64,000 bases of DNA from Dactylonectria macrodidyma (GCA_020744425.1 JAGMUV010000011.1:1612001-1676000), one strand, 5' to 3'; shown: positions 22,444 to 34,509, counted from the stretch's first letter. Notes: generated by a model from the letters alone, not told the origin. Numbers and translations are program-made.

Positions 22444-23736
22444 CTAATACGGGTGACCTGGCTGAACACCTCGAGCCCTGCGCGACCGCCGCGGGGGACG
22501 TCGTTCTGCGGTGCAAATAAGCTCAAACGTGTTATGGTGGTTCATGTTGTCGGCGAGTAAGTACGCCTGCACCGTCTTGTTAGTGAGATTGGCCACCTCG
22601 TAGGCCTCGTGGTGCCGGACGAGGCAGTCGTAGAAGTTGCCCCAGCCGGCCGCCGCGTCTGCTTCCGTAAGCTCGACCGAGGGCTTGTAGATGAACTTGA
22701 GCGGGTTCGGCGTGGGGATACGTCGAAGCGCAGACATCGCCAGCCGGAAGTCATGCCTTTGGTGCCTTGTTCGGAGTGGCTTGGCCAACTGCGCGTAAAC
22801 AGTCTCATTGAAGTTCGAACCGTCTGGTACGTATTCTGTAATATAAGCAAATGCGAGCTGGTCCGGCTTTGCGCCTGCTTGAAGTAGCGCGTTGGCGATG
22901 GCGGCGGGCTTGATGTTCGCGTTAGGCACATCATTCAAATTTTGGTCGAGATAGTTACCATCCGTCGTCGCAGTTCCCATTTGCCAGTTTGGGAGGTTAC
23001 CTTCAGACCAAACAGCCTCCGTCTCGTCGTGAAGATAGGGTGGCCAAATCTGGGGTCTCTCCTGGGAGTCGATAAAGATGATGTAGATCTGCCTCATCAG
23101 CGGGATGTAGGTCTTTCCGTATTCTTTGACCCAAGCCCAGCAGGAATATGAGTTTGTGAATACAAACAAGTTAGAGTTGCCACCCACTGCTGCGTGAAGC
23201 CTCCCACGCAACTCGGAGTGCGCGGCGGTGGCGCCAAGAAGGGGATTCATGGCGCCTTGCATTGTCATTGGTTCAATTGCCTGAAGATCCTGGCCCCAGA
23301 TGGGCCGCTGAACGGAATGCATTGCGTACCTGATCCAAAGAGGCTGGTAGCCGTTGCCGGTTCTCGGCATATCCTCAATGTCAATGTCTGGAGAGACTGT
23401 AGCCACGATCATCGAGCCTCGCGGGACAGCCTCTTGGATAATAACGTTGTTTAGTTCCTGTGGTATACAAGCAAGGAAATCTTGTCTGTACCGTCGACGG
23501 TCTCGCGGAATGGGTGCGCGGGCCTGGTTCTCTTCCGGAGAGTTTCTTCGTCCCTCTGGCCTGTCACCGGGGTCTTGATCCCGGGCAAGGTTCAGGTCCG
23601 CAGAGTTCCGCCGCGGGGGAGTAGGTGGTTCGGGTGTCGGTTCGTTTCTTCCTAGTCGCTCGGCCCTAGCCTGGGCCTCGACCCGTTCGCGTGCGCGGCG
23701 TCTTCTCTGGGCCTGGCTTCTCTTGGAAACTGGCAT
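22444..23736 (-). CDS. Unrecognised 430-aa protein with basic ends
   Basis: One unbroken exon from a true ATG at 23736 encodes 430 aa. I recognise no domain. The first 85 residues are charged and disordered-looking, with Arg-rich clusters that could be a nuclear signal (QRRRRARERVE). Residues 85-410 look folded and mixed hydrophobic, with many Trp and aromatic residues (LFVFTNSYSCWAWVKEYGK, QIYIIFIDSQERPQIWPPY). The tail is again Arg-rich (RRPPRRSRRARG). There is no signal peptide or membrane helix. A TATA box sits 132 bp upstream of the start, and no terminal repeats were seen around it. An ORF of this length with even composition is unlikely by chance, but expression is unproven. It could be a lineage-specific protein or a relic of a mobile element. 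Confidence 0.65.
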   Translation of the reverse strand: MPVSKRSQAQRRRRARERVEAQARAERLGRNEPTPEPPTPPRRNSADLNLARDQDPGDRPEGRRNSPEENQARAPIPRDRRRYRQDFLACIPQELNNVIIQEAVPRGSMIVATVSPDIDIEDMPRTGNGYQPLWIRYAMHSVQRPIWGQDLQAIEPMTMQGAMNPLLGATAAHSELRGRLHAAVGGNSNLFVFTNSYSCWAWVKEYGKTYIPLMRQIYIIFIDSQERPQIWPPYLHDETEAVWSEGNLPNWQMGTATTDGNYLDQNLNDVPNANIKPAAIANALLQAGAKPDQLAFAYITEYVPDGSNFNETVYAQLAKPLRTRHQRHDFRLAMSALRRIPTPNPLKFIYKPSVELTEADAAAGWGNFYDCLVRHHEAYEVANLTNKTVQAYLLADNMNHHNTFELICTAERRPPRRSRRARGVQPGHPY

Positions 23737-24353
23737 GATGAAAGACTGGAACTATACCGATGAGGTTATTGTAGATTGTTGAGGTGTGCTGTAGGCTGTA
23801 AGCAGTAGTGTGCTTTCTGTTCGATGAGTTGATGGACATTCTAACTTGGAAATGAATCACGATGAGCCTTTATAGTATATGGATAGTCTTGATTCTGGGC
23901 CATGTTCACAGTGTTCAGAGACGAATTGAGATTGCTTGAATTACTACACGTCTTTGTTTTTATTGTTTTAGATAACCTTTGTGCCTTGTCATTGTGTGTC
24001 TTTGTTGTAGACACTTGACGTTGACCGATGGTGGGAGCGTCCTAAAGCTCTCTCGACCACACCTGAAACCAGACTCAAAGAAGAAGAGAAAGAAAGAGAC
24101 AATGAGGCCTAGCGGAATCAGATGAATGAAAGACTTATGAATAATGTGTCTTTACTTGAGACCTCTGCTGAAAGAACTTGGTCATATTGAACAAATATAT
24201 GGTAGATTACGAGTAATTACATGGATAAATATGGGACGATTCTATTTTCAACGCACGTCGACAAAGTCTGGCTTGCTGTCTTGATATTGATTGGCTATAT
24301 GCTACGAAAATTTTTACTTGATACGGATTTTTCTTTGAGCTACATGACACATC
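23737..24353. other. Orphan-gene promoter and aminopeptidase 3' flank
   Basis: No gene is seen. It includes the TATA box at 23868-23874 and AT-rich DNA towards the aminopeptidase 3' end. Confidence 0.5.
23868..23874 (-). promoter_or_regulatory. TATA box of the orphan gene
   Basis: On the minus strand this reads tataaag, 132 bp upstream of the ATG at 23736. Confidence 0.45.
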
Positions 24354-25895
24354 CTAAATCAGATCGTGATCACACGGCTTGTTGAACCCAACCGACGTTG
24401 CATCTCGCTCATGCATCGAAAACGGATCTCGCACCCTCTTGACAGCCGCTGTCGTAGAGTTGACAAGCGTCTTGGGAATCAGATCGACACCATCGACGGC
24501 CAGAACGCTCAGCACATGGGCCGCCGCCTTGGCGTTGATGGTAATAGTCTCGGGAACAGGGTTGGTGATGTTGTCGCACGCCTGGTGGTAGCACGCGTCT
24601 TGCTCCAGCCCCGTTCCTGTGAATAGACCGCCGACGGGCTTGCCGATGATGTCGAGGAAGGGCACATAGTCGGTGCCGCCGGTGAGGCCAACGGGTGTGG
24701 TGGTAAGTTTCTTAGAGGTAAAGTGCTCGACGAACAAGTCCTCCACCACATCAGATCCAGGCGGTCCGCCAGGCCCAATCTTTTCTCCCGTGCCGTCAAA
24801 GACGCCGTAGAAGCCACGCGAGACCATGTCGAAGTTGAGATACACAAGTAGGTCGTCAATCTCTTCGGTGCTAAGGTTATTCACGTAATGCCGACTGCCC
24901 CAGAGCCCATTCTCCTCTGCCGCCCACCAGGCGAAGCGCACCTTGAGCTTGGTCGAGTAGTTCGACAGGGCCTTGGCTAGCTCCAAGATCAGGCTGGTGC
25001 CAGAGCCGTCGTCGTTGATGCCGGGTCCAGCCTGGACCGAGTCAAGATGGGCGCCCAGCACGATTAGGTTGCTGCCGTCGCCGCCCTTTGTCTCGGCGAT
25101 GACGTTTTGCGTGATGCGTTCCTCGATGAGCTGGACGATCTTCACAAACGCCTCGAGTGTTTCTCCAGCGTCGAGACGGGCTTTGAGAGCTTGGCCGGGC
25201 CCTTGGTCGATGAGACCCGCTGGGACATGCTCTTCGGGGTTGGGAGCTGAAAGTGTTCCGGCCGTGAGCTGGGCCGAGTCCGAGTTGTAGATGACGACGG
25301 CGATGGCGCCGGCAGCAGCGGCGGGCTTCACCTTGCCGGCGAAGGTCGTGCCGTCGGGACAGCGGCCACGCTCAATGAGGACAATCTTGTCCTGGACATC
25401 CAGCCCAGCATAGTTATCAACAGAGCAGCCAGCCTCACCCTCAGGCCCGTGGACAAGCTCTCGAGTGATGCCCTCCTCAGGCGTACTGGGCGTGTAGGTC
25501 AGCGCCACGGTGCGAAACGTCTCCCCATCGACAGTGACCTCTGCCGCTGTGGTCTTGGTGAAGAGCGCTGGCAGGTCTTGCTTCCAAGCCTTGAAGCCCT
25601 TGAGCTTGGAGAGCTCACGGTAGATGAAGTCGACTGATGCTTCATAGCCCGGGAGGCCGAAGGCGCGGTTGCCGCCGTTGTCATAGGCGATGTCGTTAAG
25701 CTTTCGCAAGTTTCTCATCAAGCTGTGGGCTTGGTCAGTACGGCGGATTCAACCGAAGGGAATGAACACGCATTACCCCTTCTCAGTGATGTGCTTCTGG
25801 AGCTTGTGGGATTTAACGATTGGCCTGCGGTCCTTGCCGGCCTCGGCGAAGGGCACCAAGAGCGCGCATAGCGCAGTAACTGTTGCCAACTTCAT
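24354..25895 (-). CDS. LAP2: Secreted leucine aminopeptidase, M28A (LAP2 type)
   Basis: Two exons (25895-25777 and 25722-24354) give 495 aa, the usual LAP2 length. The enzyme removes N-terminal residues from peptides outside the cell using two zinc ions. A signal peptide (MKLATVTALCALLVPFAEA) is followed by a pro-region, and a PA domain (about 140-250) is inserted before the metal core. Zinc and catalytic residues lie in GAHLDSVQAGPGINDDGSG (His, Asp), WWAAEENGLWGS (Glu), NFDMV (Asp) and CYHQACD (His). The 54-bp intron places KG before LMRNLRKLNDIAY. A TATA box lies 76 bp upstream. It probably supplies amino acids from host or environmental protein. Confidence 0.93.
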
Positions 25896-25970
25896 GATTA
25901 TATCAAAGGAGGATATCCTTATAATGCGAGACCACTGGATTCCGGAATTGAAGCAACGTCAATCCTGCCA

Positions 25971-25978
25971 TATATATA
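25971..25978 (-). promoter_or_regulatory. TATA box of the aminopeptidase gene
   Basis: Self-complementary tatatata, 76 bp upstream of the ATG at 25895. Confidence 0.5.
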
Positions 25979-28920
25979 CGTTTTCACCTGGTTCTTGGCC
26001 ATTGTCGATCCGGCCCTTTTCCCCATCACGCTACATTGATGATGCAATCACCTCCCGGGATTCAGTCAAGGTGGAACGTTGCTCAGCTCCCGCAAGACGT
26101 ATAAAAAATCGGTACGACCCGCGAAGATCCATGATTGAATCGGGAAGGTCGAAATGCGACCAGTGCTGACTTGTCCGTATCAGCGTCGCATTGCCAAGCC
26201 TAATCCACACTTCAACGGCCTGCCCGATCAGTAGTAGGCTCCATCTTTGTCGTCTAAAGCCCCTCTTGCAGAGAGGGGAACAGGTACCATGTTGAGAAGG
26301 CGAGTGGTCTGAGTAGGCCTTTTGTAACCTTATGCTCGGTAAGCTCTCTCCGATGATCCCGGTTTGGCCTCCGCACAGTGTCCGAGGATCGCCAAACTCA
26401 ATCGTCATCCATGACATTTTCGTCAGCGGTGTCGCGAACCCCTCAATTGTTGATGCTTGGTAGAGGGACTTTTGATTCCTTGGCTACTTGGCGCTGGCAA
26501 CCTAAACGACGGTTGCATTCTGGTGGGTAGACGCACCGTACAAGGTACCAGTATACTTGAAGACGAAACTTAAGCACTCTAAGATCCAGTTCCGTTTCTA
26601 GAGTTGAGCTGTCGCTTAGCTTGGGTTGAGGATCCAAGAGCCGCGTGCTTGGAGGGCCTACTTTTGGGATCGCAGACCACTATAAGGAACCTCGATCTGG
26701 GATAACGTCTCTAAATTTAGGCCCCAGCTAGCCTTTCCTGTGTTAAAGAACCCAACTTATAGTATATAACGGGGTGGTTTAAGAAACCTGCATTTATAAC
26801 CCTACTCCGACAGAGTAGGTAGCTGCTGCTAGTAGCACGACTGCAACAGAAGTAGACAAGCCGATTGTTTCCTGATAGCTAGAAAAGCATCTAATGAGAT
26901 GCTTCGTCCAATTGCCCCTAGCTGCGGAAGATAGCACGAGGCGACAGCTGCTTTAGTACTTGCGAGGGACCCGAGATCAAGTCTAAGGAAGGTGATCAGC
27001 GGTGCATTCGGAACCTTCTCTTGGACACCTTTAATTGCGCAATTCCCTTTTCTTCCGATTTTGTTCTAAGATAAATGCGGGCAGGACCTAATAGTCCTCT
27101 TCCTCAGCAGTATCACGCCTAATTATAGGGCCCCATGGGGCATGAGACTTCGTAATTATAATCAAAAATTCCAAAGTCAATTGCAGATATCGTACGATCA
27201 TTGCTAATCTGTTCACAAGACCCTGGTTCTGAGTGACTAGAGTATGGGGAGGGTTGAGGAGGATTGGCTGAGATATATCCATAACTCTGATCTTTGTGTT
27301 AAGTACCCGTTTGTGACGAGACCTCTTTTGGCACCCTTAAGCCGTATTCTGTATTACTAACTTATATGGGCTCCTAATTAATATCGAATTTGCATTGTGG
27401 AGTATCTGTCTCTCCTGGCGCGGCCTTGGGTATGGCACTGGCAACCCCGAGTCACTGGCATACCTCAAGGCTTGTTCAGATCTACTGCCCTCACAGATTG
27501 CTGCCTTGCTTAGATGAACGCCGTGGCTCGCTGCTTTCCAGTTGCAATTTCAGTCTTATGCCTCTGGCATGCGAATAGAGCAGTCCTTCGCTACTATCAG
27601 CCAACCTTTCTGCGCTATGCCCAAGGAGCCGAGGCTTATTGTAACGGCCGTGTCCCAAGCTGGCCTGTGCGTGGTATAGGGTAGCTTAAGAACGGCTTCT
27701 TAATAAGGGACAGACTGGGGGCTATGTTAGCAGATAGTTAGGTGTGTACTCACTGAGCCGTCGGGTGTTACAGGAGCTAATAACCGGTCAATATGCAATG
27801 ACGCGTAGCAGTCAGAGTAGATTGAAGTAACTAAGGTGTCGTTAATAGCTGAGAAGCTGCTTATGATAATGAGGTAGGCCCAAGGGGCATGGAGCTGGCA
27901 GGTGAACTTGATCGCTTAGAAGACTAGTATGAAGCCTAACACTTTTGAGGGGATAAACTTCTTTTAGGGTTTTTTTGGGTCTTTGCTAGTTTTCTGAGTC
28001 TTTTTATTGTAATCTGATTATTCCTGTTCTACCTGAATTCCTTCTTTATCCTTGTCTTCTGATCAGATCAGATTCTTACATGCGTAGTGGGTGTGTGGTT
28101 GTGTCCGTTATCCCCCCGAGTTTATCAAAACATTCTTTTCGTAAGCTCTCTAAGTGCTTCTCCTAGGTGATGTTTACTGAAAGGAGTATTTTGGCTTACT
28201 CTTGTCCTGAATCCGTGATACGGGTAGATGGTAGGTTCCTTGAAAAGCGGGAGAAAACATGGGTGTAATTGTGGTCGTAATTGATCTACCTGTGGTGGCT
28301 GGGTGCTTCAGATGGTCTATTCGACGTTGGACGTGAGCAGCCTGGCGCATCGGATGAGGACAAAAGAAGGTAGCCCATGGTCATCTTCACAGGGTAGCAA
28401 CTGTTATTGCATCGTAGATGGCGAGATGCTTGATCGCATGATGAATGTCGATGAGGTGCCAAGGAGGCCTCCCTCAAGTTGCGCCTCTGTTCAATCCCCT
28501 GCAAGCTTGATCTGGTGACTAAGTTGCGCTAAGCCTGTCTGAAATTGTACCTGTATCTCCAGCCGCCTCAGGGCCAGGTCGCCTGAGAACTCGGCTCGCT
28601 TACCGTCGCCAAGGGACTCAGCCTCCGAAGCGCTGCTCGTGGCTCAAAAGATGGACACCACCATGAGCCTGGCCGATTCGCCAATTCATCACGTCAAACC
28701 CGTACGAGCTTAGCCAGCTAGAGTTTTCAATCGCCTTTTCGGCCGCCGGTCCGCGTCGCCGCCCAGCCAACTACGAGCCCTCACAAGCACCGCCCCTGGA
28801 GACCTGGAGCAATCGATATCGTGCCGTTCTTCCATACGGGCTGCTGTGCCGTAGGGCTGAGCACCGAATCAGGCATCCTTTGAATGAATGCGATTTTACA
28901 ACAGAGGACCAGTGGGCAAT

Positions 28921-28927
28921 TATAAAA
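28921..28927 (+). promoter_or_regulatory. TATA box of the Kre9/KNH-like gene
   Basis: Reads tataaaa, 106 bp upstream of the ATG at 29033. Confidence 0.5.
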
Positions 28928-29032
28928 CTCCACGCAACTCTACTTTTCGTCATAAACACCTCAACTCAACTGAATTTCCTTCCACTCTTCAAATTGGTTA
29001 AACCACTAGTACCTACACCTTCAAAATTCATA

Positions 29033-29605
29033 ATGAGAGTTCTACCTGCCCTGTCCTTCATCTCCGCCTTAACACCAGGTGCTTATACCTTCGAATTTAC
29101 CTCACCCGATACAAGCAAACCAGTCAATCTCTCCGAGCCTGTTGTATTTAAATGGCCGCTCGCTACAGGGAAGCCAACGGAACCCTGGCTTCAGATCATA
29201 TTCGCTACAGGCGATTTGTCTCAGTGGAGTCGGTGGGCCGTTCATCCCAACCAAATCGACATTACGAACGTCAGCACCTGGACCTGGGACTCCCCCAAAT
29301 GGATAGAGGAGGTGAACGCAGATGGCGTCAAGCAGATTCTCTTAAAGGGTGAGAACAATTGGTTCGAAGCAGCTTTCTCAGACGACCCAGCAGTAAGCAC
29401 TTGGGAAAATCCGGTGAAGACAGAGAAATTCGAGATCGTGGGATATCCTAATCTCGGAGACCCTAACTCTGAAGACTCCATATATGCGGAAGATCCTGCA
29501 GACTCTGGAGACTCTGGAGCTGGAGTTATAACGCCCTCGCCGAGTCTTGTGCTTGCAGCAGGATCTTTGGCACTGATTCTTAGTCTCACAACTTGGAAAA
29601 TGTAG
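29033..29605 (+). CDS. Small secreted Kre9/KNH-like, probably GPI-anchored protein
   Basis: This is a single-exon protein of 190 aa. A signal peptide (MRVLPALSFISALTPGAYT) leads into an Ig-like Kre9/KNH N-terminal-type domain (FEFTSPDTSKPVNLSEPVVF, then WLQIIFATGDLSQWSRWAV). After an acidic Asp/Ser/Pro linker the chain ends in a hydrophobic tail (SLVLAAGSLALILSL) that looks like a GPI-anchor signal. Fungal members sit in the cell wall or outer membrane and are linked to beta-glucan assembly; the exact role here is not known. I use the ATG at 29033, because the frame upstream of it lies in the leader and lacks family sequence. Confidence 0.75.
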   Translation: MRVLPALSFISALTPGAYTFEFTSPDTSKPVNLSEPVVFKWPLATGKPTEPWLQIIFATGDLSQWSRWAVHPNQIDITNVSTWTWDSPKWIEEVNADGVKQILLKGENNWFEAAFSDDPAVSTWENPVKTEKFEIVGYPNLGDPNSEDSIYAEDPADSGDSGAGVITPSPSLVLAAGSLALILSLTTWKM

Positions 29606-31367
29606 AATTTATAGGTCTCATATATGGAGTTGAGCTTGGAGCCAGCAGTTTCTATGAGCAAGGAGAATGTATAGGACGAGGATGAACTTATTTGATTTTC
29701 AATGAAACTTATCACTTTATCACTTTAGCTATCAGAGACTAGGTAGAACAATACACCAGTTAGTGTTTATCTATATTAACACAGGTTTCAAATGCCCACA
29801 TGTTTATGCAGCTCGCCCCCGCCTTCCACTGGGCTGAGGGGAAAACGGGTAAATTGATGAAGGAATGGTAGACGCAGTGTGACTGCTGCGCCTCACATGA
29901 CTCCCAACCAACTGGGCTCACACAGAGCTCCAAACCATGACGAAATTACCCTGCGTGATGAAATCAGTCGAGGGCCGGGCACCAACGCATCTTCCACAAA
30001 TTACACAGTACATCCCTGTCGCACTTCTCCTTCCCACTCAAACGAGCCATCCACAGCTCCCGATTCATGGCAATATGCTTATTAGTCGCTGATGCCGCCC
30101 ACGCCGCTAAACATGGGAAGTGTATGTCGCTTCGTAAGTAGTTTCGTCCAGAACCCCTACAAGAGCGGTTAACTTAAATAGAGCACTAATTCAGGGAGGT
30201 GAGATTCATTGAATGCGGCACCCTTTAAAACGAGGACCTTCAATGCATCAACAACTCGTGGTTGGCCGCCAACAAGGTTGACCTGGCTTCGCCGCATCAA
30301 GATCGGAAGATACCTTCATTGCGAGGTGGGACGCAGGGTGGGGCTGTGTTAGCTTGGCACAGCCTTTCTCCATGGGAAAAGGTGAGCAAAAGCTGATGAG
30401 GCCTGGATGGCCAGAGCCGGGGAGCGAGGATGCCCCAAAAGCGGCTATGCACGCTGACTAACATCTCACCTGAGTTTCGTCTCAAGATACCACTGGACTT
30501 GGCATAATCAGGCCAACAGGTTTAATCACGTTTAAGGGGTTTGCTTGACTAACAGGCTGTGGATAACCTAACTACCCTTAACATATCCCACTTTGCACAC
30601 GCCTCATGATGGATGGTGTTGCGGGATTTAACCTTTTAAGCTGGGTTTCACTTTATTCGCCTCCAACTAACAGCAAAGACAGTGAAGGTCCGTCATTGAT
30701 CGTTGCCTGTCCCTCCTTGGGCGCCAAATCCAAGCCTTGTTTTCTTGTATGACGTCCTTGGCTTGGAAAGACGCGGTTTCTCACACCTTGGAGACTAGGG
30801 ACAAGGGACATCAGGTGGTTGAGTTTCGCAGAAGAAGGAATTGTGCCCATCTTCAAAACGATGCAACAAAGTCCTGGAATGCGGAGTGAGTTTGTGAGAA
30901 GGCTTGGTGTAGTCAGTGCCAAGTTGCAGCTGAGTTGAGCTGAGAGCCTATCGCCACCTTGAATCGAGTTAACCCTGGGGCCTGTGATTTATGATCTTAT
31001 TCCTTTCTTTCTCTTTATAATATGATGTTCATGTAAGATGGGATCAGTCATAATAAAAGACATTATTATTGATTCAGAATGGCATTGAACCCTGATGTTA
31101 TAAAATCATATATCTGGATTGAAACTCTTTATTGTAGACCTAAACACGAAGTTAAGAATGAGAACAAAGAAGGTAGTGTTTACCTGACCAGGCACTCTTA
31201 TTTCGATACAAATACTTCCTCTCCAAAACCTAGATGAGAAAAAACTCCCGAGTTTCCGCTCCTCGAATGTAGGAACAGTCAGCCTCACCCTCACAACGAG
31301 ACTCGCCTATTCTTTGATACCGGTTAACAGGCTCCCCCTTGGCACACCCCAGTATTAAGCCTTGTAT
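29606..31367. other. Intergenic stretch, no gene seen
   Basis: Open frames stay below about 90 codons and none resembles a domain. I see no terminal repeats or RNA gene. Confidence 0.5.
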
Positions 31368-32640
31368 TTACGGCCCTCTACTGCCCTGGAACTCAAATAC
31401 CGGAAAATAAAAGAAGTCCCCCTCCCGGCGATCCCCAACCTTGGTGATCCTCTTCGCCGTGGCCAGCGAGGCATCCCGTAAAAGATCAACGCCAGAAGTA
31501 TCGATATGCCAGATTACCCCGTTCTTGGAGACTCTCTCATCCCAGTGACCGTATAGGACGGAGGGAGGGCTTTCGGGGTACTTGTACATCTTCCGAAGTT
31601 CGAAGCGACTTGACGGGTCGTCGGAGAATTCCTTAGGCTTTATTGGGAACGGTCGGCCAAGATATGTAGCCTCCTTTGAGATCTCCATACGGGTTCGCAC
31701 CAGCCCTTGCGAGATGGATGCTGAGGATCTGGCAGAGATCCGTGGTGGGATTGTCGGGTTCGTACGCTGGATAGAATCGGCCACCTTCAAGAGAAGTCCA
31801 GGACCATGAAGGCGCTCTGTATTGAGATGGTCGGAAGGCTGACATTAACACAGTATACGTCCTCCAGCATAGAGCCTGGGGTAGTTGAGATCGCCACAAT
31901 CCCGCAACGTACTCATCGTCTCCGATGCTGGCCTGGAAATGGTTCGCCAGGCCTGCCATGGCGATCAACTTGTCGGAAAAGTTGGTCAGTTTACAGTACG
32001 TGTAATCCGAGACTAGATTATACCAGCGAGAATGTGATTCTTGGATATCTTTAGGCTCAACTACTGCGTGTATTACCTCGACTGGAACCCCACATGGCCA
32101 AGATTCGCAGCAGAGTGCCTCACAGCATTGCCACCAGAGCTGGGCGTCGGCGAGAAACAGAATCCGGTTGGAAATATAGGATTCCTGAAGGACCCAGGCA
32201 CGACGCAATGGGCACCTCCTAATTTCGTGAAAGGTTTCTTGCCGCGTCACGATGTATGGACTGTCCGGGCGTGTGTCCTGATACATTCTGAGGAACCATG
32301 ATCGTGGTAGGTGCTATGTTGAGAGGGTCTCTGTGCAAGAGGCTAGGTTCGGAGTTTTCTGCCGCAGCGGCTGCAGCTATTGTGAATAAGGCATTGCCGT
32401 AGACGTGCATCATAGTCGCCGACTCGGCTCGCCAGTCGTCAGTTGAGTCCTGGATGATGCAGAGTGAGTCGATCCAGATGTACTTGATATCCATGCGCAG
32501 GCAAACATCAACCGCTTCCTTGTAGCTCTGAGGAAGTTCTGAGATGTTGATGTTCGTTTCGAGTCGGCTTTTGTTGCCACTGAGCAGCTTGAGGGTAATT
32601 GAGCGAATTGAGCATTATTTGGGTTTGCAATTGGCTTCGT
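31368..32640 (-). pseudogene. HET (heterokaryon incompatibility) domain pseudogene
   Basis: HET-family sequence runs along the minus strand in three frames. Near 32,540-32,300 there is SELPQSYKEAVDVCLRM, YIWIDSLCIIQDSTDDWRAE and HVYGNALFTIAAAAA. The frame then shifts by one base near 32,290 to CPLRRAWVLQESYISNRILF and, near 31,800, APSWSWTSLEGG. A second one-base shift near 31,640 leads to the C-terminal stretch VSKNGVIWHIDTSGVDLL and FFYFPVFEF. The usual start of the domain (a Tyr-x-x-Leu-Ser-Tyr-x-Trp-Gly block) is degraded and no start codon was found. No intron of plausible size repairs the shifts. Intact HET proteins trigger cell death on meeting a nonself partner; this copy should be dead unless the shifts are assembly errors. 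Confidence 0.82.
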
Positions 32641-33064
32641 TCTGTGTGTTTCTAATGAGATTTTGCAGCTTTGGCCTATGGCATACAAATTTGTATGTGA
32701 AGAAGGAAGGAATGCAAATGAGATCGAAATCAGGGAGAATTTGCAGAGGTCATGTGACCTTGTTGGTACGAGTAACAATTCGTGTTGTACGATTATCAAC
32801 ACTCAATGATTATTGGAGGAGAAACAAGATCCCGTAGACTCGGGATGGGAACGAATGCGTTTGACAGACGGGGTAGAGTCCGTATTTGGCGGTGATGGTA
32901 TTGTTAGGCGTGGTCGTGCAAGTTTGAAGCGTATGTAAGACTGTAGTTGGGCCGTTTTGGTGAGAGAGGAAGAACCAACACAACATAGTCTTGCTGGGCA
33001 AGGAACACCACCTCATTCGCCTTTACTCTCGTTTTTATCCGTTACAAGTACATTCTTTGAAAAC
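32641..33064. other. Promoter region of the polygalacturonase
   Basis: No gene is seen. It is the upstream region of the GH28 gene and the decayed 5' side of the HET pseudogene. Confidence 0.5.
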
Positions 33065-34407
33065 ATGACCAAGCTTAGCTTCTTCCTCGCTGCCCTGGTT
33101 GGCAGCGCCATCGCCGCTCCCTCTGCTCCCCTCGTCACCGAGGCGCCTAAGGCCGACGTCGAGAACTTTGAGCGTGCTTCTAGCTGCACCTTTTCCGGCG
33201 CCAACGGTGCCGCTCAAGCTAGCAAGTCTCAGGCTTCTTGGGCCACCATCGCTCTCAACAATGTGGCTGTTCCCTCTGGTCAGACTCTTGACCTGAGCAA
33301 GCTCAAGGACGGCACCCGCGTTAGTGACTTAGGGTTCTTGTTGTAGGTGTCTGGCTAACAATCCCATAGGTCGTCTTCAAGTGTACCACCACCTGGGGCT
33401 ACAAGGAGTGGACTGGTCCTCTGCTGAAGATCTCTGGAAAGAAGATCAATATCGACGGTTCCGGTGCCACCCTCAACGCTGACGGTGCCCGTTGGTGGGA
33501 CGGCAAGGGTGGAAAAGGTGGCAAGAAGAAGCCCAAGTTCTTTGCTGCCCACAGCCTGACTGACTCGACTATCAACAACCTCTACATCAAGAACACGCCC
33601 GTCCAGGCCGTCAGCATCAACCGTGTCAACGGCTTGACCATCAATGGCATGACCATTGATGATGCTGATGGTGACTCTCAGGGTGGACACAACACTGATG
33701 GCTTTGACATTGGTGACAGCACTGGCGTTACTATTAACGGTGCCAAGGTTTATAACCAGGATGACTGTGTCGCCATCAACTCTGGAAATGTGAGTTGATT
33801 GGATAGCGGCGTTGATGGGATATGCTGACAACGCATAGGACATCACCTTCAGCGGTGGTCTCTGCTCTGGTGGCCACGGTCTGTCCATCGGCAGCGTTGG
33901 CAACCGAGCCAACAATGTCGTCGACACTGTCAAGTTCCTGAACAGCCAGGTCACCAAGTCCACCCAAGGTAAGTTTCACCGAGATTCTGGGATGATACAT
34001 CAACTAACTCTTTCATAGCCATCCGAGTCAAGACCTTCAAGGGCACTACTGGCCAGGTCAGGCGTGTCACCTACTCCGACATTACCATGTCCAAGATCTC
34101 CAAGTGAGTGAACCTTTACCTTCTAAGAGGCAAATTACTTATATATCATAGGTACGGCATCCTGATTGAGCAAAACTACGACGGCGGCGACCTCCACGGC
34201 GAACCCACCAGCACCCTCCCCATCACCGGCCTGACCCTCAAGAACATCTACGGCCAGGGTGCCGTTAACTCCAAGGGCACCAACATTGCCATCGTCTGCG
34301 GTAGCTCCGGCTGCTCCAACTGGACCTGGTCCAACGTCAAGGTCTCTGGCGGCAAGAACTACAGCAGCTGCCAGAACGTCCCCAGCGTTGCTACCTGCAA
34401 GGCCTAG
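33065..34407 (+). CDS. Secreted endopolygalacturonase, GH28
   Basis: Five exons (33065-33319, 33370-33789, 33839-33968, 34019-34103, 34152-34407) give 381 aa. The enzyme hydrolyses alpha-1,4 bonds in polygalacturonic acid (pectin) outside the cell. A signal peptide ([17 protein letters not shown]) and a short propeptide precede the right-handed beta-helix. All four GH28 motifs are present: [17 protein letters not shown] (catalytic Asp pair), GGHGLSIGS and IRVK (the RIK-type motif). All introns are GT-AG and in phase. Its 3' end lies 102 bp from that of the convergent acetyltransferase. Such enzymes are usually induced by pectin, but I see no specific operator. Confidence 0.95.
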
Positions 34408-34509
34408 ACGGCATGCCCTGTCTGAGAGGCGTGTTAATATCTTTCTATCCTGAGGCATCTCCTTGGATGTTACATCACATAGTTTTAATTGTACAAAATC
34501 CATAGACTC

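Larger units (their letters stand above)
25896..29032. other. 3.1-kb gene-poor stretch, possibly degenerate
   Basis: No intact gene was found. The left end is the aminopeptidase promoter. On the minus strand, 27361-27960 keeps one frame about 200 codons long with only about five stops, which might be a decayed coding region; I could not identify it. Tracts near 26,640-27,300 and 27,940-28,080 are AT-rich and stop-rich, as in old mobile-element remains, but no repeat ends were seen. Confidence 0.45.

Noticed and set aside
32270..32300. Intron repairing the first HET frameshift
   Set aside because: Phase-compatible GT-AG pairs are either about 19 bp apart or remove conserved residues.
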